A DNA stretch of 7,018 bases from NCBI GenBank assembly GCA_015494645.1, contig WGAU01000113.1:1-7018 (forward strand), read 5' to 3'. Under the pieces are notes generated by a model. It was not told the origin of the DNA. It worked only from the letters and a program-made list of their open reading frames with translations, and ran no database searches. The translations under genes and the position numbers were made by a program. The DNA comes from Aquificota bacterium. GTDB taxonomy: Bacteria > Thermosulfidibacterota > Thermosulfidibacteria > Thermosulfidibacterales > Thermosulfidibacteraceae. Positions 1 through 6,422 of this stretch are shown here, in pieces (position 1 is the first letter of the stretch; each line of letters opens with the position of its first letter).

Positions 1-449
1 GCCATAAAGGTGAGGTCGTACGCTTCCTGACCGTTGTTGGCAAAAATGGAGATCCAGCCTGTGTCCCTTTCGTTCATCACATCGGAGTGGTCGTTCCATA
101 TGTTTATGGGAGCTGATAGGGCTCTGTTGGCAAGGGCCATCACCACAGGAGCCCTCATGCTGCTGGTTATGTAAACAATTTCGTTCATGAGGGCCAGTCC
201 TTGAGAAGCGGTGGATGTAAAAGTTCTGGCTCCCGTTAGGGATGCTCCGAGGGCTGCGCTTAAGGCTGTATGTTCCGATTCCACAGTTATAAACTCGGCG
301 TTCAGTTCTCCGTTTGCCACAAGCTCTGCTAAGTGTTCAACGATGTGGGTTTGTGGTGTAATGGGGTAAGCGGAAACTACTTCCACTTCTGCCAAGGCTG
401 CAGCCTCGGCTATTGCAATTGCTACCTCAATGCCTACTCTCTTCGCCAT
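1..449 (-). CDS. porA: Pyruvate:ferredoxin oxidoreductase alpha subunit, N-terminal part (runs off the window)
   Basis: This is the N-terminal 149 codons of the alpha subunit of pyruvate:ferredoxin oxidoreductase, a cytoplasmic enzyme that splits pyruvate and CoA to acetyl-CoA and CO2 and reduces ferredoxin (or runs in reverse to fix CO2). I translated it from ATG at 449-447. Visible family motifs are YPITPQT (residues 28-34), VESEHTA (56-62), TASQGL (80-85) and NRALSAP followed by NIWNDHSDVMNERDTGW (108-132). By homology to the Desulfovibrio africanus enzyme, the Thr of YPITP and the Arg of NRALSAP contact the substrate. The NRALSAP...DHSDVM block is typical of pyruvate enzymes rather than 2-oxoglutarate or ketoisovalerate relatives. 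The start overlaps the porD stop by one base (TGATG), so translation is probably coupled. The frame stays open to base 1 and the C-terminal part lies outside the window. Confidence 0.93.
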   Translation of the reverse strand, partial: MAKRVGIEVAIAIAEAAALAEVEVVSAYPITPQTHIVEHLAELVANGELNAEFITVESEHTALSAALGASLTGARTFTSTASQGLALMNEIVYITSSMRAPVVMALANRALSAPINIWNDHSDVMNERDTGWISIFANNGQEAYDLTFM

Positions 450-739
450 CACTCCGCCTCTTCTTCAACCATAGTTATGCATTTTTTAGGACACTCTTCG
501 GCACATATGCCGCAACCCTTGCAGTAGTCCCTGTTGGCGACAAATCTCCCCTCTTGATCAACTTCAAAGGCGTATTCGGGGCAGAATGACCAGCAGGTTC
601 CACATTTGATGCACTTTTCGTGGTCAACCACGGGATAATGGGTCTTCCAATCACCTGTTTTGTACTCAACACTGTTTCCAGGCTGGGAGATTATTGCCGC
701 TAAATTAAGTTCCTTCCAAGATGGGAACAATTCACTCAT
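449..739 (-). CDS. porD: Pyruvate:ferredoxin oxidoreductase delta subunit (2x[4Fe-4S] ferredoxin)
   Basis: This 96-aa protein is the ferredoxin-like delta subunit, which passes electrons from the TPP-bearing catalytic part to external ferredoxin. Two complete 4Fe-4S ligand sets are visible: Cys43, 46, 49, 53 followed by Pro, and Cys73, 76, 79, 83 followed by Pro. This is the CxxCxxCxxxCP pattern of bacterial 2[4Fe-4S] ferredoxins. One further Cys87 lies in PKKC. The N-terminal 40 residues, with TGDWKTHYPVVD just before the first cluster, are the usual PorD leader that docks on the other subunits. The length is normal for the family. The ATG overlaps the porG stop by 4 nt (ATGA), and the stop shares one base with the porA start, so this is the middle gene of a coupled gamma-delta-alpha operon. 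Confidence 0.95.
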   Translation of the reverse strand: MSELFPSWKELNLAAIISQPGNSVEYKTGDWKTHYPVVDHEKCIKCGTCWSFCPEYAFEVDQEGRFVANRDYCKGCGICAEECPKKCITMVEEEAE

Positions 740-1287
740 TTTGCCACCCTCACTTCCTCATAGGCCCTCCTGAAGGCCTTTATTTCTTGGTCTTTTATCT
801 TCGGGAACCTTTCGGCTATTTCCTCCTCCACATCCTCTGCCTTGGCGAGATCCGGCCGAATCTTTATAAGGGCTCCGAGCATAACCACGTTGGTGATGGG
901 TACCCCCAGCTCTTCAAGGGCGATGTCTGTGGCGTTTACCGTTGCTACGGGACCGCTCCAGTTAAGCTTCTTTTTCATTTCCTCGGGGTCCGTTTTGGAG
1001 TTGATTACCACCATGCCGTTTTCCTTCAGCCCTTGAAGCACGGGAACGGTTTTCAGAAGGGTGGGGTCAAGCACTACCACCATATCCGGTTCGTATATGC
1101 CTATGCGGATCTTAATGGGCTGGTCAGATATGCGGGTGAAAGCCAGAACGGGTGCTCCTCTTCTTTCTGCTCCAAAGGCTGGAAATGCTTGGGCGTACTT
1201 GCCCTCTTTTATGGCGGCCTTTGCCAAAAGCTCTGCGGATGTAACGGCTCCCTGTCCGCCTCTTCCGTGAAATCTGATTTCCACCAT
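736..1287 (-). CDS. porG: Pyruvate:ferredoxin oxidoreductase gamma subunit
   Basis: This 183-aa protein is the gamma subunit of the four-subunit 2-oxoacid:ferredoxin oxidoreductase. It corresponds to domain III of the single-chain enzyme and helps bind CoA and hold the complex together. The N-terminal FHGRGGQGAVTSAELLAKAA (residues 6-25) and FPAFGAERRGAPV (35-47) are family signatures. Later blocks are typical too: EPDMVVVLDPTL, ENGMVVINS and GVPITNVVMLGAL. The length matches the family. The ATG at 1287-1285 is supported by a GGAGAG Shine-Dalgarno at 1299-1294 with 6 nt spacing. It is the first gene of the operon in view, transcribed away from the kinase gene across a 134-nt divergent region. 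The substrate call (pyruvate rather than another 2-oxoacid) rests mostly on the motifs in porA. Confidence 0.94.
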   Translation of the reverse strand: MVEIRFHGRGGQGAVTSAELLAKAAIKEGKYAQAFPAFGAERRGAPVLAFTRISDQPIKIRIGIYEPDMVVVLDPTLLKTVPVLQGLKENGMVVINSKTDPEEMKKKLNWSGPVATVNATDIALEELGVPITNVVMLGALIKIRPDLAKAEDVEEEIAERFPKIKDQEIKAFRRAYEEVRVAK

Positions 1288-1293
1288 GGGCTA

Positions 1294-1299
1294 CTCTCC
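1294..1299 (-). promoter_or_regulatory. Ribosome binding site of porG
   Basis: The minus strand reads GGAGAG, 6 nt ahead of the ATG at 1287. It supports that start as the first codon of the operon in view. Confidence 0.7.
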
Positions 1300-1324
1300 A
1301 AAAATTCGTATTGGCTGATAAAGT

Positions 1325-1353
1325 GTCTTACTCCTTTTGAGAGGCTTTTGCAA
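1325..1353 (-). promoter_or_regulatory. Possible sigma-70-type promoter for the por operon
   Basis: On the minus strand TTGCAA (1353-1348) is followed after 17 nt by TAAGAC (1330-1325). The -10 is weak (three of six consensus bases). The position fits a leader of roughly 30 nt before the porG Shine-Dalgarno. Offered only as the best candidate in a 134-nt divergent gap that must hold such a promoter if porG is the first gene. Confidence 0.25.
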
Positions 1354-1372
1354 TACTCTTTCTACCTTTAGG

Positions 1373-1400
1373 TTGACAGGTGCTTCTGGGGATATAAGAT
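1373..1400 (+). promoter_or_regulatory. Putative sigma-70-type promoter of the hybrid kinase gene
   Basis: A perfect TTGACA (1373-1378) is followed after 16 nt by TAAGAT (1395-1400, four of six consensus bases); TATAAG at 1393-1398 overlaps it. Transcription would start near 1407, leaving a very short leader with the Shine-Dalgarno at 1408-1413 at its 5' end. A small palindrome, ACCTTTAGGT (1364-1373), touches the -35 and could be an operator half, but it is too short to be convincing. The good -35 and the position argue for it; the short leader argues for caution. Confidence 0.45.
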
Positions 1401-1407
1401 TAGCAGT

Positions 1408-1413
1408 AGGTGA
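1408..1413 (+). promoter_or_regulatory. Ribosome binding site that decides the kinase start
   Basis: AGGTGA matches the anti-Shine-Dalgarno end of 16S rRNA and sits 8 nt before ATG 1422. The in-frame GTG 1410 and ATG 1413 overlap this site and have no good ribosome binding site of their own, so 1422 is the preferred start. Confidence 0.65.
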
Positions 1414-1421
1414 TGCAAAGT

Positions 1422-3563
1422 ATGGAAAAGATAAGAACTTCAAAAGATACAGTTTTTTCTCTTCTTTCAAGGGATACCTTTAGACAAGTCCTTAAGGGAA
1501 AAAATCTCAGGGATGTTATTGACAGCATTCTGGAGTTTTTCAGGGACATGATGGATGTTGATTACTCGTGTATAACCATCTGGGATACGGAAAAAAACAT
1601 CCCCTATTTCTACAACTACAAAAGCTCTGATGGTACTATCATCCCCCCTGCTAAGCCCGGCAAATCTCCCCTTGGGATCTGCATGGTGAGGGGGGAGCCT
1701 ATAAGGGGTCGCTTTGCCGATTACCCCGGTGGGGATCGAATCCTTGCCGGTAAGGTTGGTGAAATTCTGTGCATTCCCCTTGATCTTCCGGAGACACATC
1801 TTGTGGGTGCTATCGGTGTGGGCAGAAGAAAGGGCAAAAAGGGCTTTGACGATTGGGTTGATGCAAATCTGAAGGTGGCAGGGGCTGTGGTCTCCGCCTT
1901 TTTGGGGGTGAAGATACTGGAGGATCTTCTCAATAGGGAGAGGAGGATTCGTTCTAACCTTCAGGAGCTTGTGGATGTGTTGGTTAGACTTACCGGTAGG
2001 GAGAAGCGCTACAAGGCCCTTTTGGAATACCTCTCAGACATGTTTGATGCCGATTTTCTGTGGCTTGGCAGGGTCAGGGAGGAGAAGAGGGTGGTGACTC
2101 CGGTGGCCACGCTGGGCCTTGAAGAGAAGCACGATGTTCCCTTTGAGAAAGGGCTTGTGGGGATAGTGGCTCAGGAAAAAAGGATAAGGCTTTTTACCGA
2201 GTATCCTGAGGATAGGATCCCCGAGGGCTACGAGAAGAGGGTGCCCGAAATTGGCTCGGCTATTGTGACGCCCATATTCGTGGATGGAAGGCAGGAGTAT
2301 GTGTTGGCGGTGGTGAGAAAGAAGGGCAAGAAGCAGTTTGACAATCAGGATTTCTACTTTTTCCATGTCTTTCAGAAGATACTAAACGTGGTGTTTTCCT
2401 TGCAGCGGAGGGAAGAAGAGAGGGAGCGTTTGAGCCGCATAAGGATGAGGGTGGAGAGGCTGGATTCCATCGCCACCTTGGCAGGAGGGGTAGCCCACGA
2501 TTTCAACAACATCATAAGCATTATCATGGGTTACGCTCAGATGGGCATGGAGATGGCTACGAAGCCTGAGGAGAGGGACTTCTTCAACGCCATTCTTAAA
2601 CAGTGCAGGTATGCCTCAAACCTTACATCCCAGATACTGCTTCTCAGTCAGGAAAAGACTGGTAAGGGTGAGGTTGTAGATTTAAGGGTGCTTTTAAAGG
2701 GTATCGTCAAGCTAATTGAAAGGACCTTCCCCAGCAACATAAGGGTTGTTTACGAGGACGAGGGAAGAAAGGGCTATACGGTTATCGGAGATCCCACAAG
2801 GCTCCACAACGCTTTTCTTAACCTTGCCGCCAATGCCAAAGACGCCATGCCTGATGGGGGGACTCTTACCTTCAGGCTGAGGATCGCTTCCAAAGAGGAG
2901 GTTGAGAGATTTGGTATGGAGAGCGCTGTGGTTGTGGAGGTTGAGGATACGGGCTGTGGCATTCCTGAGGAGATAGTTGACAAGGTGTTTGATCCCTTTT
3001 TCACCACCAAGGCTCCGGGTAAAGGCACGGGGCTGGGGCTTGCTCAGGTGCACAAGACCGTTATGGAGATGAACGGGTTTATTGATGTGGTGAGCGAGAA
3101 AGGTATGGGAACAAAGTTTATCATCTATCTTCCTAAGGATGAGAGCACAGAACAGGAGGTTGAGGAAGAGTCACAGGAGACCCTTGATAGGTTTACGGGT
3201 AGAGTTCTTCTGGTGGAAGACAACATAGCCCTTCTTGATGTGTTGAAGGAGATGCTTTCAAAGCTTGGCTTTGAGGTATTTGCCTTTGGGGATCCTCTTG
3301 AGGCAGAGACTTTTTTTGAGAAGGAACCAGTGGATCTTTTAATAACAGATCTTGTGCTTCCCAAAATGTCCGGTCTGGATCTGGCAAAGAGGTTGAAGGA
3401 GAAAAGAACCGATCTTTTTGTTTTGTTTATGACGGGTTACAGCGACAGGATTATGGAGGTGAAGGACTTTTTGAAAGAACACCCCCGTTCTGAGTTTCTC
3501 CTCAAACCTTTCACCCTTTCTCAGCTCTCCGAGGCTCTGAAAAGGCTAAAGATTTCTGACTAA
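1422..3563 (+). CDS. Soluble hybrid sensor histidine kinase (GAF-GAF-HisKA-HATPase-REC)
   Basis: This is a 713-aa cytoplasmic hybrid histidine kinase with no membrane segment or signal peptide. Residue numbers are from ATG 1422. Two GAF-type sensor domains are apparent at about 23-166 and 194-326; in GAF2 the block GLVGIVAQEK and the strand IGSAIVTPIF are typical. A coiled-coil linker rich in Glu and Arg (about 327-350) leads to a HisKA domain with LAGGVAHDFNN, placing the phosphorylated His at 359. The ATPase domain shows the N-box NLAANAKDAM (467-476), the G1 box DTGCGIP (509-515), the F-box FDPFFTTK (523-530) and the G2 box GKGTGLGLA. A C-terminal receiver has the acidic pair in VEDN (599-600), phospho-acceptor Asp643 in TDLVLP, Thr671 in MTG and Lys695 in LKPF. 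All catalytic residues are present. There is no DNA-binding output, so the signal probably passes by phosphorelay to a partner elsewhere. The ligand of the GAF domains cannot be read from sequence. Confidence 0.92.
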   Translation: MEKIRTSKDTVFSLLSRDTFRQVLKGKNLRDVIDSILEFFRDMMDVDYSCITIWDTEKNIPYFYNYKSSDGTIIPPAKPGKSPLGICMVRGEPIRGRFADYPGGDRILAGKVGEILCIPLDLPETHLVGAIGVGRRKGKKGFDDWVDANLKVAGAVVSAFLGVKILEDLLNRERRIRSNLQELVDVLVRLTGREKRYKALLEYLSDMFDADFLWLGRVREEKRVVTPVATLGLEEKHDVPFEKGLVGIVAQEKRIRLFTEYPEDRIPEGYEKRVPEIGSAIVTPIFVDGRQEYVLAVVRKKGKKQFDNQDFYFFHVFQKILNVVFSLQRREEERERLSRIRMRVERLDSIATLAGGVAHDFNNIISIIMGYAQMGMEMATKPEERDFFNAILKQCRYASNLTSQILLLSQEKTGKGEVVDLRVLLKGIVKLIERTFPSNIRVVYEDEGRKGYTVIGDPTRLHNAFLNLAANAKDAMPDGGTLTFRLRIASKEEVERFGMESAVVVEVEDTGCGIPEEIVDKVFDPFFTTKAPGKGTGLGLAQVHKTVMEMNGFIDVVSEKGMGTKFIIYLPKDESTEQEVEEESQETLDRFTGRVLLVEDNIALLDVLKEMLSKLGFEVFAFGDPLEAETFFEKEPVDLLITDLVLPKMSGLDLAKRLKEKRTDLFVLFMTGYSDRIMEVKDFLKEHPRSEFLLKPFTLSQLSEALKRLKISD

Positions 3564-3573
3564 CAGCCGATAA
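3547..3573 (+). promoter_or_regulatory. Sigma-28 (FliA) promoter of the flagellin-chemoreceptor operon
   Basis: TAAAGATT (3547-3554), an 11-nt spacer and GCCGATAA (3566-3573) match the enterobacterial sigma-28 consensus TAAAGTTT-N11-GCCGATAA at 15 of 16 positions with exact spacing. The -35 lies in the last codons of the kinase gene (stop 3561-3563) and the -10 directly after it. Transcription should start near 3580, giving a leader of about 35 nt to the flagellin ATG at 3615. The position immediately ahead of a flagellin gene makes the call strong. Confidence 0.9.
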
Positions 3574-3602
3574 AGAAATTAGGGTGTTATGCATTTAATT
3601 TT

Positions 3603-3609
3603 GGAGGTG
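3603..3609 (+). promoter_or_regulatory. Strong ribosome binding site of the flagellin gene
   Basis: GGAGGTG lies 5 nt before ATG 3615 (7 nt counting only the GGAGG core). It favours 3615 over the in-frame GTG at 3609, which overlaps the Shine-Dalgarno itself. The protein then begins MRVN, matching the MRIN start usual for flagellins. Confidence 0.8.
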
Positions 3610-3614
3610 TGGCT

Positions 3615-4337
3615 ATGAGGGTGAATAGTACAGGACCATTGTCCAGTTTGAACAGGTACATGGAGGAGATGAACAGAACGGCCAAAAAGATCGCTTCGGG
3701 GAGAGCCATAAATTCCGCGGCGGACAATCCTGCAACGGCTGCCATTGCCGAGAAGATGAACGCCATAATAAACGAGCTTTACAAGCTTGAGGGCAACGCT
3801 GCGGATTACATCAACATGGCTCAGACGGCGGAAGGAGGGCTTTCAAACATTACGGACATCATGCAGAGGATGAGGGAGCTTGCCGTTCAGGCTTCCAACT
3901 CCACCCTCACCAACGAGGATAGGGCACAGATACAGGCGGAGTTTGAGCAGTTGAGACAGGAGCTGGACAGGATATCCAATTCCACCCAGTTCAACGAGCA
4001 AAGGTTGCTTGATGTGGACTCTTCCAAATTGGGGCTTGACAAGGTGGATCTGGTGAACAATCCGGAGGACGCCATAAAGGTCCTTGATGAAGGATTGAAA
4101 AGGGTTTCTTCCGACAGGGGCAACTTGGGAGCGGTAGTCAATGCCTACAGGGCAAGGATTTCAAATCTTCAGGTGCAGCGGGAGAACACCATTCAATCTT
4201 ATTCCCGCATGGTTGATGTGGATATGGCCGAGGCTGTAACTCAGTACACCAGCTACCAGACCCTCACGCAAGTGGGATTGTCCGCCGTTAAGAAGCTCAC
4301 CGAGCTGATGAAGATGAAGTTAAGTTTGCTTGCTTAG
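3615..4337 (+). CDS. Short flagellin-family protein lacking the variable D2/D3 domains
   Basis: This 240-aa protein belongs to the flagellin family, the subunit exported by the flagellar type III apparatus to build the filament. Conserved N-terminal D0/D1 motifs are ASGRAINSAADNPATAAIAE (27-46), AEGGLSNITDIMQRMRELAV (72-91) and EFEQLRQELDRISNSTQFN (109-127). The C-terminal D1 part SDRGNLGAVVNAYRARISNL (165-184) and ENTIQSYSRMVDVDMA (190-205) follows after only about 35 linking residues, so there is no surface-exposed variable domain. Two things are odd. The segment before the SG motif is about four residues shorter than in standard flagellins. The last helix ends VKKLTELMKMKLSLLA instead of the usual LAQANQxPQxVLxLL. 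It is read from a sigma-28 promoter and is followed 24 nt later by a chemoreceptor. FlgL is a relative, but the SGRAINSAADNP and MRELAVQASN motifs favour flagellin. Whether it is the main filament protein is unknown. Confidence 0.88.
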   Translation: MRVNSTGPLSSLNRYMEEMNRTAKKIASGRAINSAADNPATAAIAEKMNAIINELYKLEGNAADYINMAQTAEGGLSNITDIMQRMRELAVQASNSTLTNEDRAQIQAEFEQLRQELDRISNSTQFNEQRLLDVDSSKLGLDKVDLVNNPEDAIKVLDEGLKRVSSDRGNLGAVVNAYRARISNLQVQRENTIQSYSRMVDVDMAEAVTQYTSYQTLTQVGLSAVKKLTELMKMKLSLLA

Positions 4338-4342
4338 GTTGT

Positions 4343-4353
4343 TCCCTGAGGGA
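4343..4353 (+). repeat. Small inverted repeat overlapping the chemoreceptor Shine-Dalgarno
   Basis: TCCCTGAGGGA forms a 4-bp stem (TCCC/GGGA) with a TGA loop in the 24-nt gap between the flagellin and chemoreceptor genes. Its right arm shares GGA with the GGAGGTG ribosome binding site. It could damp initiation at the chemoreceptor until ribosomes finish the flagellin gene. The stem is very short, so the effect is speculative. Confidence 0.35.
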
Positions 4354-4357
4354 GGTG
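4351..4357 (+). promoter_or_regulatory. Ribosome binding site of the chemoreceptor gene
   Basis: GGAGGTG ends 4 nt before ATG 4362 (6 nt counting only GGAGG). It supports this ATG as the start. No separate promoter is visible in the 24-nt gap, so expression from the flagellin promoter is likely. Confidence 0.75.
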
Positions 4358-4361
4358 CTTT

Positions 4362-6422
4362 ATGGGGGCATCTTTTTACCTCGCCGCTTTTTTATTTTTG
4401 ATTTGCGATCTTTTGATTTGGCTTATTTTCGTTAGACTTACGCACATTTTAACCTTTTCTGAAGCGTTACGTGTGGCGGTTCACCCTATAAGCTTAGCAT
4501 CTGTGCTTGTGAGCGCAATCTTTATTGTATGGGTATTCCACAGGGCCATGTCTCACCTTGAGGATGAGGAAAAGGCCTATATGGGTGCTGTGGTTATGCC
4601 TAAGCTGCTTTTCTTAAGTATTTTTGCCTATTCTGTGGTTTTAGCTGCTGCCTTAACGGTGGCTGCAAGGGTGCTGGGTTTTCTGAAAGAGTTTGACATG
4701 GTAGTGGTGAGCTTTTTGGGTGGTGCCTTTATATTCTCTTCTTTTCTGTACTCCGTCACCCTTGTGGCTATATCCAGGATATGGAGGATCGCAGGGGAAA
4801 GGCACGGATTTAAAGGCAGAGCCATTACTGTAGGGCAGAGAATACTGCTTCTCACGGTGTTCACTGCCCTTGTGAGCGCCATTGTGGTCTATTCTGCGGC
4901 CCATGTTACCATGAGGAGAAGCATTTACAGATACATAATGAGCGTTGAAGAGAAGAAGATGGGCACGCTGGCAAAGGCCGTGATGGGGAACTTTGATCTT
5001 TTGAGTAAGGCTGTTGATAGTGGAAAGCTTTCCTTAGAAGAGGCAAAAAGGCTGGCTTTGGAGTATGTGAGAAGGCTTCGGGGAGAAAAGGGGGTTGAGG
5101 TCTGGGTTTCTGACAGAAGAGGCAGGATCTTGTCTCATGTCAAAAGGTCTAAAGAAGGCACCGTTGTGGATGTGGGGTTGCTGAAGGAGTGCGAAGGCTC
5201 AGGCTGTGTAAGATACAAGGTTATACGCTTTCCTTCGGAGAGGGTGGTGTATGCGGAGCTTTACCCTGCGTGGGGATGGATAGTAGGCATTGAGGAGCCT
5301 GTGGGTTCTTTGGAGAGAAGGGCAGAGGCGGATGTGTTGGTTATCGTTAGGAAAGTGGTTGCGTCATCGGTGCTGCTTTTGGGCATATTTTTGGCCATCT
5401 TTATTTTTGCAGGGGTGTTCACCCTTAAGGGCGTAAGGGAGCCTTTGAAGCAGCTCAATCTTGTTCTTGAAAGGGTGGGAAGAGGGGATCTTACCCACAG
5501 CGTGGTGGTAAGCAGTATGGACGAGGTGGGCGAGCTCACCCACAGGGCAGGTGGCATGAGGGAGCAGTTGAGGAGCATAATGAGGAGGCTGACCTCGGTT
5601 ATATCCAGCGTAGCCTCCTCCACCACGCAGGTTAGTGCCAGCACGGAGGAGATTACGAGGGTTTCCGAAACGGTTAAGGATAATCTCAGCAGGATAGCAG
5701 GGGCCATGGAGGAGCTGGCGGCTTCTGTTTCCGAGATGGTGGGGCATGTGAAGGAGACTTCCAATTTTGCTGAGAGGTCTGAAGAGATCACTGTTAAGGG
5801 TGTTCAGGCCTTTGAGGAGATGGTTCGCTGGAACAGAGAAGAGGCTATGAAGGAGCTGGAAAAGATAACCGAGGAGGCAGAGAAGGTTTCAGAGGCTACA
5901 GAGAAGATAACTCAGATTATAGAGATAATTGCAAGCATTGCCAGCCAGACAAATCTTTTAGCGCTGAACGCCGCCGTAGAAGCGGCCCGTGCAGGGGAGC
6001 ATGGAAGGGGCTTTGCGGTGGTTGCCGATGAAGTGAGAAAGCTTGCTGAAAAGACTATGAAGTCCACAGGAGAGATTGAGAGTATGGTGGCAAAGATTAG
6101 AGATACGGTGGGCACATTCGTTGATATGATAGGGAGTTACGCGAAAAAGGCGGAGGAGCAAGCTGAAAATATAGCTGCCTCAGGAGGGATGCTTAAGGAG
6201 CTTATCAGCGGAGCAGAGGAGCTGAAACACAGAATGGTGATGCTTTCCAATATGGCGGAAGAACAGAAGCAGGCCATAGAGGACGGGGTTAGCAGCATCA
6301 GGGAGATAGAGGGCAGTATGACGGAACTTGCCATAGGTCTTGAGGAGATAGCCAAGGCCTTGGCAGACATAACCCTCCAGATGGAGGAGATCAGAAAAAT
6401 CGTAGAGCAGTTTAGATTATAA
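4362..6422 (+). CDS. Methyl-accepting chemotaxis protein with a six-helix membrane part and a Cache-like sensor
   Basis: This 686-aa chemoreceptor couples a periplasmic signal to the CheA/CheW kinase complex that controls the flagellar motor. Hydrophobic helices are seen at about 4-24, 43-60, 82-104, 113-137 and 160-180. A charged periplasmic region of about 150 residues follows (181-330) and then a last helix at 331-354. The charge pattern puts the N-terminus and the Arg/Lys-rich loop 139-160 inside the cell. The periplasmic part, with VEVWVSDRRGRILSHV (245-260) and the closing AWGWIVGIE (303-311), resembles a single Cache_2 domain. A HAMP domain follows (about 352-406, with PLKQL and DEVGEL). 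The signalling coiled coil carries the universal hairpin tip IASQTNLLALNAAVEAARAG (526-545) and GRGFAVVADEVRKLAEKT (548-565). The usual receptor has two membrane helices, so the four extra N-terminal ones are unusual. The C-terminus, VEQFRL, lacks a CheR-binding NWETF-type pentapeptide. The stop overlaps that of the vapC remnant by 6 nt. Confidence 0.93.
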   Translation: MGASFYLAAFLFLICDLLIWLIFVRLTHILTFSEALRVAVHPISLASVLVSAIFIVWVFHRAMSHLEDEEKAYMGAVVMPKLLFLSIFAYSVVLAAALTVAARVLGFLKEFDMVVVSFLGGAFIFSSFLYSVTLVAISRIWRIAGERHGFKGRAITVGQRILLLTVFTALVSAIVVYSAAHVTMRRSIYRYIMSVEEKKMGTLAKAVMGNFDLLSKAVDSGKLSLEEAKRLALEYVRRLRGEKGVEVWVSDRRGRILSHVKRSKEGTVVDVGLLKECEGSGCVRYKVIRFPSERVVYAELYPAWGWIVGIEEPVGSLERRAEADVLVIVRKVVASSVLLLGIFLAIFIFAGVFTLKGVREPLKQLNLVLERVGRGDLTHSVVVSSMDEVGELTHRAGGMREQLRSIMRRLTSVISSVASSTTQVSASTEEITRVSETVKDNLSRIAGAMEELAASVSEMVGHVKETSNFAERSEEITVKGVQAFEEMVRWNREEAMKELEKITEEAEKVSEATEKITQIIEIIASIASQTNLLALNAAVEAARAGEHGRGFAVVADEVRKLAEKTMKSTGEIESMVAKIRDTVGTFVDMIGSYAKKAEEQAENIAASGGMLKELISGAEELKHRMVMLSNMAEEQKQAIEDGVSSIREIEGSMTELAIGLEEIAKALADITLQMEEIRKIVEQFRL

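Noticed and set aside
1314..1321. GCTGATAA on the plus strand resembles a sigma-28 -10 (GCCGATAA) upstream of the kinase gene.
   Set aside because: The octamer 11 nt upstream (TCTCCAAA) does not resemble TAAAGTTT, and the site would start transcription about 90 nt before the kinase ATG. Probably chance.
721..1371. A 216-codon open frame on the plus strand opposite porG.
   Set aside because: It is antisense to a clear porG gene. Its translation is rich in Cys, His, Tyr and Phe, with no family motif and no ribosome binding site.
5261..5791. A 176-codon open frame on the minus strand within the chemoreceptor gene.
   Set aside because: Its Ser/Thr/Leu-rich product is the typical shadow of a coiled-coil gene on the other strand. 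The chemoreceptor reading is unambiguous.
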